Shown one piece after another: positions 38,471 to 47,632 of a DNA stretch of 64,000 bases (the stretch's first letter is position 1; each line of letters opens with the position of its first letter). The notes under the pieces were generated by a model. That model was given only the letters and a program-made list of their open reading frames with translations, did no database searches and had not been told where the DNA came from. A program made the translations under genes and the position numbers. This DNA comes from an uncultured Paracoccaceae bacterium (GTDB lineage: Bacteria > Pseudomonadota > Alphaproteobacteria > Rhodobacterales > Rhodobacteraceae). Where the stretch lies: assembly GCA_947489445.1 (NCBI GenBank), contig CANLDN010000003.1, forward strand, positions 372,001 through 436,000, written 5' to 3'.

Positions 38471-39418
38471 ATGCTAGGTTATATTCTCAGACGCCTTGTC
38501 GGCGCGGTGCTGGTCATGCTGGCGGTGGCCACGCTTGTCTTTTTCATGATCCGGCTGGTACCGGGTGATCCGATTGCGGCAATGCTGGCCGATGCGGGCA
38601 GCCAAGAGGCGCGCGAGGCGATGACCCGGCGGCTTGGGCTGGACCAGCCGGTCATTGTCCAGTTCTTCTATTGGTTCGGCAACATGTTGCAAGGCGATCT
38701 GGGCGCCTCGATCTATGGGTCCAACCAGCCGGTGATGAAGATCCTGATGGAGGCACTGCCAAAGACGCTGTCACTAGCCCTCATCTCTTTTCTGATCGCG
38801 ATCGTCATCGCGATACCCGCCGGGATCATCGCGGCAACGCGCAAGAACTCCGCAGCAGATGTCGGCGTGTCGCTATTTGCGTTTCTTGGGCTTTCCATGC
38901 CGGATTTCTGGTTGGCGATCATCCTGATCATCGTCTTCGCAGCCAACTTGCAATGGCTACCTGCTATCGGATACGCCCCGCTGGCAGATGGGTTCTGGCC
39001 ATGGCTGAGCCACCTGATCCTGCCCGGCATCGCCATCGGAACCGGATTTTCAGCGATTATCGCCCGGATGATCCGTTCGTCCATGCTGGAGGTCATGCAG
39101 GCCGACTACATGCGTACGGCGGCGTCCAAAGGTCTGACCCAGCGGGTCGTTCTGATGCGCCACGCATTCCCAAACGCCCTGATCCCAGTGATTACTGTTA
39201 TCGGCATCGCCTTCGCCCTTTTGATCTCGGGTGCGGTTGTTGTTGAAAACGTGTTCTCGATAAAAGGGCTGGGACGGGTCCTGATCCAGGGCATACAGAA
39301 CCGGGATTATCCCGTTGTGCAAGGTGCCGTCCTGCTAATTTCGGCGTTTTTCGTTCTCACAAACCTTGTCGTTGACCTGCTTTATGCAGTGATCGACCCT
39401 CGCATCCGGTACTCCTAA
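38471..39418 (+). CDS. Peptide-type ABC transporter permease (DppB-like)
   Basis: 315 residues from ATG 38471; six membrane helices. N-terminal MLGYILRRLVGAVLVM and DPIAAML, and the EAA loop TAASKGLTQRVVLMRHAFPN (RTAASKGL). Its stop overlaps the start of the next permease by one base. Confidence 0.9.
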   Translation: MLGYILRRLVGAVLVMLAVATLVFFMIRLVPGDPIAAMLADAGSQEAREAMTRRLGLDQPVIVQFFYWFGNMLQGDLGASIYGSNQPVMKILMEALPKTLSLALISFLIAIVIAIPAGIIAATRKNSAADVGVSLFAFLGLSMPDFWLAIILIIVFAANLQWLPAIGYAPLADGFWPWLSHLILPGIAIGTGFSAIIARMIRSSMLEVMQADYMRTAASKGLTQRVVLMRHAFPNALIPVITVIGIAFALLISGAVVVENVFSIKGLGRVLIQGIQNRDYPVVQGAVLLISAFFVLTNLVVDLLYAVIDPRIRYS

Positions 39419-40305
39419 TGAGTGATCTTACACTTGATCCCGCCCCACCCGTTGATGCACCTCAGGTGAAGCGGAAGAACCGATTCAAAAGCGTCTTTGC
39501 GCGCGACCGCAAGGCGCAGTTCGGTCTTGTCATTCTTGCGCTCTTCATTCTGGGCGCGCTTCTTGCACCGTTCCTCGCCCCCTATGATCCAAACGAAATG
39601 ACGCTCAACATGATGAGCAGTCCGTCAGGTGATAACCTGCTGGGCACGGATGATCTGGGGCGCGACCTGTTCTCGCGCATATTGTGGGGCACCCAAATTT
39701 CGCTTTTTGTTGGTGTTGCGACAGTCACGCTGGCGTTGGTGTTCGGCGTTCTTCTGGGCGTGCTTGCGGGGTATTACGGCGGGTGGATCGACATGATCAT
39801 CATGCGCTACATCGACCTGCAGTGGGCGTTCCCGAACTTTATCATCGCCGTGTATCTGGTGGCCGTGTTCGGTACCGGACTACTGAATGTTATTGTCGCT
39901 ATCGCATTGGCGTTTCTTGACGATTTTGCCCGGATCGCGCGGTCCATGGTGCTAACGCTGAAGGAAGAACAATTCGTAGATGCCGCACGGGTACAGGGGT
40001 TTTCCGACCTGCGTATTATGCTGCGCCATATCCTGCCGAATGCGATGGCACCGATTATCGTGCAGGCAACAGTGTCGGTTTCTTACGCAATTCTGGGCGA
40101 AGCGTCGTTGTCTTTTCTAGGTCTTGGTGTGAGTGCGGATACGCCAACTTGGGGTTTGATCCTGTCAGACGGGCGCAGCTTTATTAGCCGCGCGTGGTGG
40201 CTTGGCGTCTTTCCGGGCCTTGCAATTATGCTGGTTGTGCTGTCAATCAACTTCATCGGTGATGCCTTGCGCGACGCGCTAGACGTCAGAGAGACCGATA
40301 TATAG
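39418..40305 (+). CDS. Peptide-type ABC transporter permease (DppC-like)
   Basis: 295 residues, six membrane helices with a cytoplasmic N-terminus. GTDDLGRDLFSRILWGTQIS and the EAA loop DAARVQGFSDLRIMLRHILPN are typical DppC. It completes the transporter of two ATPases, two permeases and one binding protein. Confidence 0.9.
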   Translation: MSDLTLDPAPPVDAPQVKRKNRFKSVFARDRKAQFGLVILALFILGALLAPFLAPYDPNEMTLNMMSSPSGDNLLGTDDLGRDLFSRILWGTQISLFVGVATVTLALVFGVLLGVLAGYYGGWIDMIIMRYIDLQWAFPNFIIAVYLVAVFGTGLLNVIVAIALAFLDDFARIARSMVLTLKEEQFVDAARVQGFSDLRIMLRHILPNAMAPIIVQATVSVSYAILGEASLSFLGLGVSADTPTWGLILSDGRSFISRAWWLGVFPGLAIMLVVLSINFIGDALRDALDVRETDI

Positions 40306-40336
40306 CCGATTGCGAAGCTGCCAAAAGGTGCTGTCA

Positions 40337-41074
40337 ATGAACAAGGTTACTGCAATCGATGTCCGAAGCTATGTGGTCAACCTGCTGGTGGATGGCAGCC
40401 TTGCCGCCGACGCGCGGCTGCCGACTGAACGGGAATTGTCAGAAGCAACAGGCGCGTCGCGTCGTGTTGTACGCGAAGCCTTATCTTCGATTGAATCCGA
40501 GGGGCTGATATGGCGGCGGCAGGGAAAGGGTACATTCGCAGGCCAACCGCTTGAACCGATCAGCGCGCTGGCTGCGGAGATCAATCAGACATCCGAACCC
40601 ATCGAGGTGATGGAAGCCCGCCTATGTATCGAACCGGAAATCGCAGCTCTTTGTGCGACACGCGCCACGTCAGATGAGGTTGCGCGCATGTGGGCCCTTG
40701 CTCGTCTGCATTATGATGTTGCGGATGATGAGGTGACAGAGCTTTGGGACTCAGCGCTGCATCGTCTTATCGTACGCTGCGCTCGTAATCAGCCCTTGCA
40801 GACCGCCTATACGCTGCTTGATGACAGCCGCACGAGCCAGGATTGGCAAGGCATGCGTGCGCGGACCCGCTCTGAAAGCTCTCTACGCGAAACGATGGAG
40901 CAGCATATCGCGATTGTACGCGCGATCGAGGCCGGAGATGCCAACGCGGCGCGTGACGCTATGCGCGATCATCTGCTGACCCGGATCAATGCGATGTGCG
41001 AGGCCACGGCCCTACTCGATGTGACGGGTGCAGATAGCAATACCAGCCGTGATGATGAGGTTTCGCATGTCTGA
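40337..41074 (+). CDS. FadR-subfamily GntR regulator
   Basis: 245 residues from ATG 40337 (AAAAGG 8 nt upstream). Winged helix with the GntR pattern LPTERELSEATGASRRVVRE and GLIWRRQGKGTFAG, followed by an FCD domain (VMEARLCIEPEIAALC, HLLTRINAM). It lies between the transporter and the amidase in the same operon and is the natural local regulator. The 9-7-9 dyad upstream of the operon is its likely target. The stop overlaps the amidase start. Confidence 0.82.
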   Translation: MNKVTAIDVRSYVVNLLVDGSLAADARLPTERELSEATGASRRVVREALSSIESEGLIWRRQGKGTFAGQPLEPISALAAEINQTSEPIEVMEARLCIEPEIAALCATRATSDEVARMWALARLHYDVADDEVTELWDSALHRLIVRCARNQPLQTAYTLLDDSRTSQDWQGMRARTRSESSLRETMEQHIAIVRAIEAGDANAARDAMRDHLLTRINAMCEATALLDVTGADSNTSRDDEVSHV

Positions 41075-42722
41075 CGTACGCTTTACACCGGAAGATATTG
41101 CAGCTGCGGAACGGCTGGTTGGCGTGACCTACACAGCGCAGGAGCGCGCGCAGATGCTAGATAATCTTGAAGGACAAATCGCAGCCGCACAGACCCGCAG
41201 GACGGTCAATTTGCCGAATTCCTCGCCGATGGCGCTGCGCTTTGATCCACGGCTGCCGGGGTTTAAGATGCCATCCGAAAGCGGCGTTTCCGTAAATGCG
41301 GTCGACACGCCCTTGCCAACAGATGATACCGATATCGCTTTCGCGACGCTGCCTGAGCTGTCCAACTGGATCGCCGCGGGGGCGCTTACAAGCCGCCGCC
41401 TGACTGAGATTTATCTGACCCGGATCGAAGCATTTAACCCGACACTGTTATGTTTTGCGACCGTAACCGCTGACCTGGCACGATCAGAGGCGGACGCGAT
41501 GGACGCGCTGACGCGTGATGGGCAAAACCTTGGCCCGTTGCATGGAATACCCTACGGGCTGAAAGACCTTTTTGATACGCAAGGTATCATCACAGGTTGG
41601 GGGGCCGAACCCTATCGCAACCGTATGCCGGATGCCGACGCGCATATTGTCTCGCTTTTGCGTGACGCAGGTGCTGTGCTGCTCGGCAAGACGACCGTCG
41701 GAGCCCTGGCTTACAATGACATCTGGTACGGGGGACAAACCCGCAATCCTTGGAATCCGGCAGAAGGCGCGTCCGGTTCAAGTGCGGGATCAGCCTCGGC
41801 CACGGCTGCAGGGTTGTGCGGTTTCTCGATTGGGACAGAAACGCTTGGGTCGATCACGTCGCCATGCCAGCGCTGTGGCACGACAGGTTTGCGCCCGACC
41901 TTCGGACGCGTCAGCCGTACAGGTGCAATGGCACTCTGCTGTTCGCTCGACAAGGTTGGCCCGATTTGCCGCGGCGTGGAAGATACCGCGTTGGTGCTTG
42001 ATGCCCTGAACAGCGCGGACGCGAATGATCTTGGGTCCATTGCTGCGCCTTTCGCTTATAACGCACAGCAAGATATCCGCGGACTGACATTAGGCTACCT
42101 TCCCGAAGCGTTCGACGAAGGGGCAACAGATGTCGATCACGCCGCGCGCGCCGCCACAAAAGAGCTGGGCATCAACCTCGTCGAGGTTTCCTTGCCAAAC
42201 CTGCCCTACGATACCTTAATGAACATCGTCTACGCAGAAGCCGCCGCAACATTTGAAAACCTCACCTTGTCGAATGCTGACGACACGTTGACTTGGCAGG
42301 ATCCCGGTGCCTGGCCAAACATCTTTAGAAAGGCACGTTTTCTATCCGCTGTTGATCATGTCCAGCTTGACCGTTTGCGCTATCTTGTGATGCAGGCCGT
42401 TGACACATTATTTCAAGATGTTGACGCGCTGATTGGCCCTTTTTCGACAGGGCCCATGCTGGTGGCATCCAATTTTACCGGACACCCCTGTCTTCATCTG
42501 CGCGCCGGCTTTATGCGCCACGACACGCGCAAACCGGGATCGTTGGCGGCAGGCAAACTTACAGCACGTTCGGACGTTGCGTCGGATAACGCATGTCGTG
42601 TACCGCAGGGTATTTCTCTTTGGGGGCGGTTGTTTGATGAAGGTACGATCCTGAACATCGGGCGCGCCTTGGAACACAAGCTCGATCAGTCCGGTGATCG
42701 GCCAACCTTAACGGGTTGCTGA
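41067..42722 (+). CDS. Amidase signature family enzyme
   Basis: 551 residues from ATG 41067 (GAGG 7 nt upstream). The Ser-cisSer-Lys triad is visible: Lys in PYGLKDLFDTQG, cis-Ser in GASGSSAGSASATAAG and Ser in GTETLGSITSPCQRCG. Resembles AtzF/allophanate- and glutamyl-amidotransferase-A-like enzymes, but lacks the allophanate-hydrolase C-terminal domain. The first ~75 residues are an extra helical part. It probably hydrolyses an amide imported by the upstream transporter; the substrate is unknown. Confidence 0.85.
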   Translation: MSDVRFTPEDIAAAERLVGVTYTAQERAQMLDNLEGQIAAAQTRRTVNLPNSSPMALRFDPRLPGFKMPSESGVSVNAVDTPLPTDDTDIAFATLPELSNWIAAGALTSRRLTEIYLTRIEAFNPTLLCFATVTADLARSEADAMDALTRDGQNLGPLHGIPYGLKDLFDTQGIITGWGAEPYRNRMPDADAHIVSLLRDAGAVLLGKTTVGALAYNDIWYGGQTRNPWNPAEGASGSSAGSASATAAGLCGFSIGTETLGSITSPCQRCGTTGLRPTFGRVSRTGAMALCCSLDKVGPICRGVEDTALVLDALNSADANDLGSIAAPFAYNAQQDIRGLTLGYLPEAFDEGATDVDHAARAATKELGINLVEVSLPNLPYDTLMNIVYAEAAATFENLTLSNADDTLTWQDPGAWPNIFRKARFLSAVDHVQLDRLRYLVMQAVDTLFQDVDALIGPFSTGPMLVASNFTGHPCLHLRAGFMRHDTRKPGSLAAGKLTARSDVASDNACRVPQGISLWGRLFDEGTILNIGRALEHKLDQSGDRPTLTGC

Positions 42723-43250
42723 CCATACGGGCAAAACGCGACGAACCAGAGTCCTGTGCTTCGTATTATCTTGCCCAATGCAATGGCCGGGTCCGTGACT
42801 TTTGCTGCGGTTCATAACAACTATTGCTACATGTTTTGGCCGTTTCTGCGTCAGCAGTAGCCGCAAATCACAAGGCAGCTCTGTCCCGTCCCCGATTGCA
42901 GCGAAAGGGCGGTCTGAATTTCGCGCCTCAGACTGACTTTCAATGGCTGTTCTCGCGACATCGGCCGCAACGCAGCGATAAGCGTACCGCACTTGCGAGG
43001 GGATACTGCGTCAGCGGAGGCGGGAAAACGAATGTAGGTTTTGTCCGCACAGTGGTCATCTGACGCTCAAATCTAAAGGCAGCTTTGGCCGCAAAGCAGT
43101 CATCTGTCACATCTTAGAGGCCGATGAATCCGACTGAAACAGTCAGACGACGGCATTGAGCCAAGACCTACCGAATGCTGCGGACTAAACGAATGGGAGG
43201 AACTATGAGGATAAGCTGACATTCATTAGCGATACCGCTAAAATGCTGGC
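42723..43250. other. Gene-free stretch
   Basis: 528 bp between the amidase and GNAT genes. It contains short ORFs without start signals or recognisable protein sequence. Phrases such as GTCCGCAC-GTCATCTG recur, as in degraded intergenic sequence. No terminator or RNA gene was identified. Confidence 0.4.
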
Positions 43251-43739
43251 ATGACTGATGTTGAAATTATTCCCTATTCTGATGTGTACAAGGATTCGGT
43301 CCTAGCATTGACGGTCGATGCGTGGACCCCGGTGTTTTCGAAGACCCAGAACGATTTACCACGTTTCGTCTTTGAGGCCTTCTATCCGGACGGTTGGCAG
43401 ACCCGACAGACCTCGGAAGTTGATGACCTTCTGCAGAACGAGCCTGAGAACATTTGGCTTGCAGTTCTGGGAGGTACCCTCGTTGGCTTCGTTGGCTTGA
43501 GGCTGCATCCAGATGATCAGATGGGCGAAATCTACATTATCGCAGTTTCGCCGGACCATCAGCGAAAGGGAATTTCGACAGCGCTCATGCGACACGCGGA
43601 AGAGCAAATCCGTGCGTCCGGCGCCAAGATGATCATGGTCGAAACCATTGGAGACAGCGGGCATGAACCTGCTCGCCGTGCCTATGAAGCTTTTGGTTTC
43701 GAGCGATGGCCCGTTGCGCGCTACTTCAAAGAGCTTTGA
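43251..43739 (+). CDS. GNAT family N-acetyltransferase
   Basis: 162 residues with one acetyltransferase domain. The acetyl-CoA site is IIAVSPDHQRKGISTALMRHA (Q/R-x-x-G-x-G/S variant, near residue 100), preceded by the beta-strand AVLGGTLVGFVGLRLHPDD. The acceptor is unknown. It is a lone gene; neither flank shows an operon partner. Confidence 0.8.
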   Translation: MTDVEIIPYSDVYKDSVLALTVDAWTPVFSKTQNDLPRFVFEAFYPDGWQTRQTSEVDDLLQNEPENIWLAVLGGTLVGFVGLRLHPDDQMGEIYIIAVSPDHQRKGISTALMRHAEEQIRASGAKMIMVETIGDSGHEPARRAYEAFGFERWPVARYFKEL

Positions 43740-44070
43740 CGCGCAGGCGCAAATGGCAGCCGTTCAACCGGCCAACCTCAAAGCCCGCTTCGTCCGCTGA
43801 CCGGCCAATCCTGCTCGGAGATCGAATGGCCGGTTGGGGCTGGCACCAGTCATCCGACCAAAACCGTAAGATGTCGGCGGCGAGCCCTCTTTGCCTGATG
43901 CCGCGCCGCGCACGGATGTCCGGCTTTCAAGGGTTGCCAAAAACGTGCCAAAGTCAAATCGGGCCTTGCTAAAGGTTTGTGTCACAAGATTTTCCAATGA
44001 CATCGGTGAACCAGCAGTCAGTAATAAAAACGATCTTTGTGGGAACGCCAGATAATAACGGCACATGTAA
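43740..44070. other. Gene-free stretch
   Basis: 331 bp. It contains a CAACCGGCCA / TGGCCGGTTG inverted pair about 60 bp apart (near 43765 and 43827). No gene was recognised. Confidence 0.4.
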
Positions 44071-44967
44071 CTAACGAATGTTCGTCAGCATCTGTTTGAG
44101 GTGCTCAGCGAGCATTTCAGTAAATGCCTTTGTCGTTGGAGAAACGAGTTTTCGGCTGGGCGTAACGATCATGATGTCGGATGCATGCGCCTGTTGCCAG
44201 TCAGGCAAGACCTGAACCACGGATCCTTCATCGAGATCTTGGCGGACGTCCCAGCTGGATTTTAGTGCGATACCCAAACCGGCCTTACACATCGACATCA
44301 GAACATCGCCTGCAATCGCACGCAGCCTAAGCCGGGGCGAAACGACATGTGTTACTCCGGATTGATCTATCAGAGTCCAGCTGGATGTCCGGCCCAAAAA
44401 CAGTCCATCATGACGATCCAAGTCGGAGACATCAGAAATGCTGCCATGGCGCATTAAATATGCGGGTGCCGCAACTAGGATACGCCGATTTTCAACAATC
44501 CGTCGGATAAAATGGTGATCGGGCGACTGTGTACCCAGACGGATACCAACATCCACCTTGTCCTGCTCAAGATCTTGAACATGGTCTGTGAAAAAGACGT
44601 CGATTGAGACGTCAGGATGATCTTCAAGAAATTGTGCGACGGCTGGGGCAATTAGAGTCTCTCCCAGCCGCGAGGGTGCCGAGACAACAACATGCCCGTT
44701 CAGGATGCCGTTCTCTCCATCTTTGTCGGTCAAGCGCGCTGCGGCATCTATTAACGCTCGTCCTTCCACTAGTTTACGCGTCCCGGAATCTGTCAGGCGC
44801 AACCCAGACGGTGCGCGGTTAAACAAACGCGTGTTAAGATGCAATTCCAGCCGATCAAGACGCCGGGCAATGCTTGACGGTGCTTGACCACGCAGTTGGG
44901 CGACCTTCGAAAAACTACCGTGCTCGGACAAGTCCTGCATCAAAATAAGGTCGCCAATAAGATCCAT
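44071..44967 (-). CDS. LysR-family transcriptional regulator
   Basis: 298 residues from ATG 44967 (GGAG 7 nt upstream), the standard LysR start MDLIGDLILMQDLSEHGSFS; an upstream in-frame start at 45057 adds 30 non-family residues. N-terminal helix-turn-helix (VAQLRGQAPSSIARRLDRLE) and a LysR effector-binding domain of the CrgA-like type. It is divergent from the dioxygenase-DMT operon 125 bp away and probably controls it. Confidence 0.87.
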   Translation of the reverse strand: MDLIGDLILMQDLSEHGSFSKVAQLRGQAPSSIARRLDRLELHLNTRLFNRAPSGLRLTDSGTRKLVEGRALIDAAARLTDKDGENGILNGHVVVSAPSRLGETLIAPAVAQFLEDHPDVSIDVFFTDHVQDLEQDKVDVGIRLGTQSPDHHFIRRIVENRRILVAAPAYLMRHGSISDVSDLDRHDGLFLGRTSSWTLIDQSGVTHVVSPRLRLRAIAGDVLMSMCKAGLGIALKSSWDVRQDLDEGSVVQVLPDWQQAHASDIMIVTPSRKLVSPTTKAFTEMLAEHLKQMLTNIR

Positions 44968-45092
44968 TGGTTGTCTCCGGCCATTGGATTGTTTTGCGTT
45001 TTGCGCAAAGCATCTTTGCATAACGCGTGTCTTCTGAAAAGCCTCTGTGCAGGTCATTCTAGCATAATAACTTAACCTCAGGAGAGAGCGCT

Positions 45093-46250
45093 ATGGGCAA
45101 ACATGATTCTAGTATCGTTAGTGAAAATGCAATTTCCGCCAAAGCATATGACGACTTTCTTGCCTTGAATTGGCAGGATGGCAGCGTCTCAAGATTTCAT
45201 TACCAATGGCTGCGAGACAATTGTCGTTCGATGGAACGGTTTGATGTTGCAACGCAAGAACGCAAGGCGCTGACTGAGAGTATCCCATCCGATCTGCGTG
45301 CAACCGCTATTGATTCAGATGGTGATGAACTGCGCATTAGCTGGTCTGATGGAACAGCAGACAGCCAGTTTGATCCAGCATGGCTGAAGCGGAACGCCTA
45401 TGACGCAGATCAAAGCCCAAAGACAACCTGCCAGCGTCATTGGGGTGCCGAATACGCAAACGCGCTCGAAAGCTTTACTTATAAAGAGGTCATGTCCGAT
45501 GATGTTGCCGCGGGCGCAATGATTCAAGCATTCGAACTCTGGGGCCTTATCAGGCTTACCGGCGCACCCACGACCGATCGGGAGGTGGAACGCTTTGCAG
45601 ACAGATTGGCCTATGTTCGCGAGATCGCGTTCGACCGGGTTGCCAATATCCGCGTAAGTGTGGACCCTTATACACTTGGGTTCACAAATGCCTCCCTCCC
45701 GTTACATACCGATTGCTCCGGTTACTCGTGGCCACCAAACGTCATGGCATTTCACTGCCTTCAAAATGATGTTGCAGGCGGCGCATCGCAATATGTCGAT
45801 GGCGCACAAGTCATAGCCCAATTGCGCCAAACAGATCCTGAGGCGCTGCGGATTATGACTGAATACGCTGTCGAATTTCGCCTTTGGTCCCAAAATGCCG
45901 ATACCTTATCGCAATATCCGCCTGTTATACTGGATGAGCAGGGTAATTTGGCCGTGTTGCGTTATGCCAATTGGACTGTTCAACCGCTGCAGACCGTGCC
46001 GTTTGATGTTGTACCCCGTTGGTATGATGCTTGGCGCGCACTGGCCGCGCGGATAAATGCGCCTGAAAATCGCTTGTCCTATCGCTGCGCGCCGGGTGAA
46101 ATCCTCTTGATTAACAACCATCGCGTCTTGCATGGCCGAGATGCTTTTGATGACTGCGAAGGCATTCGACACTTCCAACAAGTTTATATGGAACTAGATG
46201 ATCTTTCTGGTTTCCGTCGGATTGCGCAAGGAAAAGGCGGTGTAAAATGA
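45093..46250 (+). CDS. Gamma-butyrobetaine dioxygenase-like 2-oxoglutarate/Fe(II) oxygenase
   Basis: 385 residues, the length of gamma-butyrobetaine hydroxylase. An N-terminal DUF971/GBBH-like domain (WQDGSVSRFHYQWLRDNCRS) is followed by a TauD-type double-stranded helix. Iron ligands are seen in LPLHTDCSGYSWPP (H-x-D) and the distal His in LLINNHRVLHGRDAF, with the 2-oxoglutarate arginine after it (GIRHFQQVY). Likely role: hydroxylation of gamma-butyrobetaine or a related betaine. Trimethyllysine or another betaine is possible. The stop overlaps the DMT transporter start. Confidence 0.8.
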   Translation: MGKHDSSIVSENAISAKAYDDFLALNWQDGSVSRFHYQWLRDNCRSMERFDVATQERKALTESIPSDLRATAIDSDGDELRISWSDGTADSQFDPAWLKRNAYDADQSPKTTCQRHWGAEYANALESFTYKEVMSDDVAAGAMIQAFELWGLIRLTGAPTTDREVERFADRLAYVREIAFDRVANIRVSVDPYTLGFTNASLPLHTDCSGYSWPPNVMAFHCLQNDVAGGASQYVDGAQVIAQLRQTDPEALRIMTEYAVEFRLWSQNADTLSQYPPVILDEQGNLAVLRYANWTVQPLQTVPFDVVPRWYDAWRALAARINAPENRLSYRCAPGEILLINNHRVLHGRDAFDDCEGIRHFQQVYMELDDLSGFRRIAQGKGGVK

Positions 46251-47209
46251 TGTCCCGGATGTTGGGAATCCCGCTTCTGTGTACCGTCTTTGTGGTGCTT
46301 TGGAGTTCGGGTTTTGTCGGTGCCAAATTCGGCCTTGAAAATGCAGGCACGTTCACAATCTTGTTTTGGCGGTACTTGCTGGTGACAGCTATTTTGGCGC
46401 TGCTCGTGACACTTGCAAAACAATGGCAGCGTCTTCCCAAGCAGATCGTCGCTCGGCATATGGTCGTTGGTGCGCTTGCACATGCTGGGTGGCTAGCGGC
46501 CGTTTTGGGGGCCATTGATCTTGGCCTTTCGGCGGGACTTGCCGCCTTTATTACAGCCTTGCAACCTATCATGACCGGCGCGCTCTCATCGCGCATGACC
46601 GGCGAACGCGTCACTGGGCGAGAGTGGGCCGGACTAGTTTTAGGGCTGATTGCGGTTGCCATGGTGATCGGAGACGGCATCGCGCTTGGCGGATCCATGA
46701 TCGCTCACACACTCCCGTTTCTTGCTGTTGTTGCCATCACGGTGGCATCGCTGATCGACCGAAGTGGAACCCTGAAAGAAGAGACTCCCACGCCACTTCT
46801 CCTGGTGACGTTCCTTCATTGTTTGGCGTCCTTTGTCGTGCTCGCGCCTATGGCAATTGGCTTTGAAGGATTGCAAGCGAATTGGAACGGCAGCCTCATC
46901 TTCGCAATCTTATGGTTGGCCGTCGTCGTTTCCTTGGCGGCCTATGGTTTGATGTTTGTCCTTTTGCGGCGCCTCCCCGCCGCGCAGGTGGCAAGTCTGA
47001 CCTATCTTTCACCACCCGTCACAATGGTCATGGCATGGCTGCTGTTTGGTGAGACACTTTCGACTGCTGCGTTGATTGGCCTTGGTATTGCTGCGCTTGC
47101 GGTGGGCCTTACGCTCATAAGGCCAGTGTCAGTGCAAGCCAACCAAACAAAATGCGAACAATGCAAAAACCAAGGAGCTTGCGCCGGCAAACTGGTACCT
47201 GCTGAGTAA
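46247..47209 (+). CDS. EamA/DMT family transporter
   Basis: 320 residues with ten membrane helices in two EamA repeats (VLWSSGFVGAKFGLENAG opening; VASLTYLSPPVTMVMAWLLFGE in the second repeat). ATG 46247 overlaps the dioxygenase stop (ATGATG), so it is translationally coupled and may export or import the same metabolite. A hairpin terminator follows at 47235. Confidence 0.85.
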   Translation: MMSRMLGIPLLCTVFVVLWSSGFVGAKFGLENAGTFTILFWRYLLVTAILALLVTLAKQWQRLPKQIVARHMVVGALAHAGWLAAVLGAIDLGLSAGLAAFITALQPIMTGALSSRMTGERVTGREWAGLVLGLIAVAMVIGDGIALGGSMIAHTLPFLAVVAITVASLIDRSGTLKEETPTPLLLVTFLHCLASFVVLAPMAIGFEGLQANWNGSLIFAILWLAVVVSLAAYGLMFVLLRRLPAAQVASLTYLSPPVTMVMAWLLFGETLSTAALIGLGIAALAVGLTLIRPVSVQANQTKCEQCKNQGACAGKLVPAE

Positions 47210-47234
47210 GCTCATTTGATGATCGATATGAATG

Positions 47235-47262
47235 GGGCCGCAGGTGAAACTACGGCCCTTTT
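47235..47262 (+). terminator. Terminator after the DMT transporter gene
   Basis: GGGCCG, 12-nt loop, CGGCCC, then TTTTG, 26 nt past the stop codon. Confidence 0.65.
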
Positions 47263-47632
47263 GCTAACATTTCATAGCTTAAAACCTGACAATTATATTA
47301 TTGCAGCGTCGTCAAAACTCACACGTTTGTGCTGTCGCCAGATACACCCTTTTTGAACGGTTCGCCAAACCGAACATTGGTTTGCGTGCAGCGAAGGTCT
47401 GGTTTGTCCCGCATACCGGACCTGTGCGCCGAGAGATGCTCGAAATTTGTGCCAAACGTGCTTGGCGGTTCGACAGGTGCGCTTCTCGAAATTCCTTTGA
47501 TTGAGACAAAGGTGGATGACTTTTCCCAATGGTTGGTTGTCGGTGAGACTGAGAACAAGCGCAATCCGAATTGCGGGCGGTTGACGTTTGTCCAAGAGAT
47601 CATACTGTCGCGCCTTCACAACAGGAGCCTGC
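47263..47632. other. Gene-free stretch before the aminopeptidase
   Basis: 370 bp without a convincing gene. Short overlapping ORFs in all frames lack ribosome-binding sites. It presumably carries the aminopeptidase promoter. Confidence 0.35.

Noticed and set aside
42824..43063. 79-codon ORF in the gene-free stretch
   Set aside because: No start signal, odd composition, repeats of intergenic sequence.
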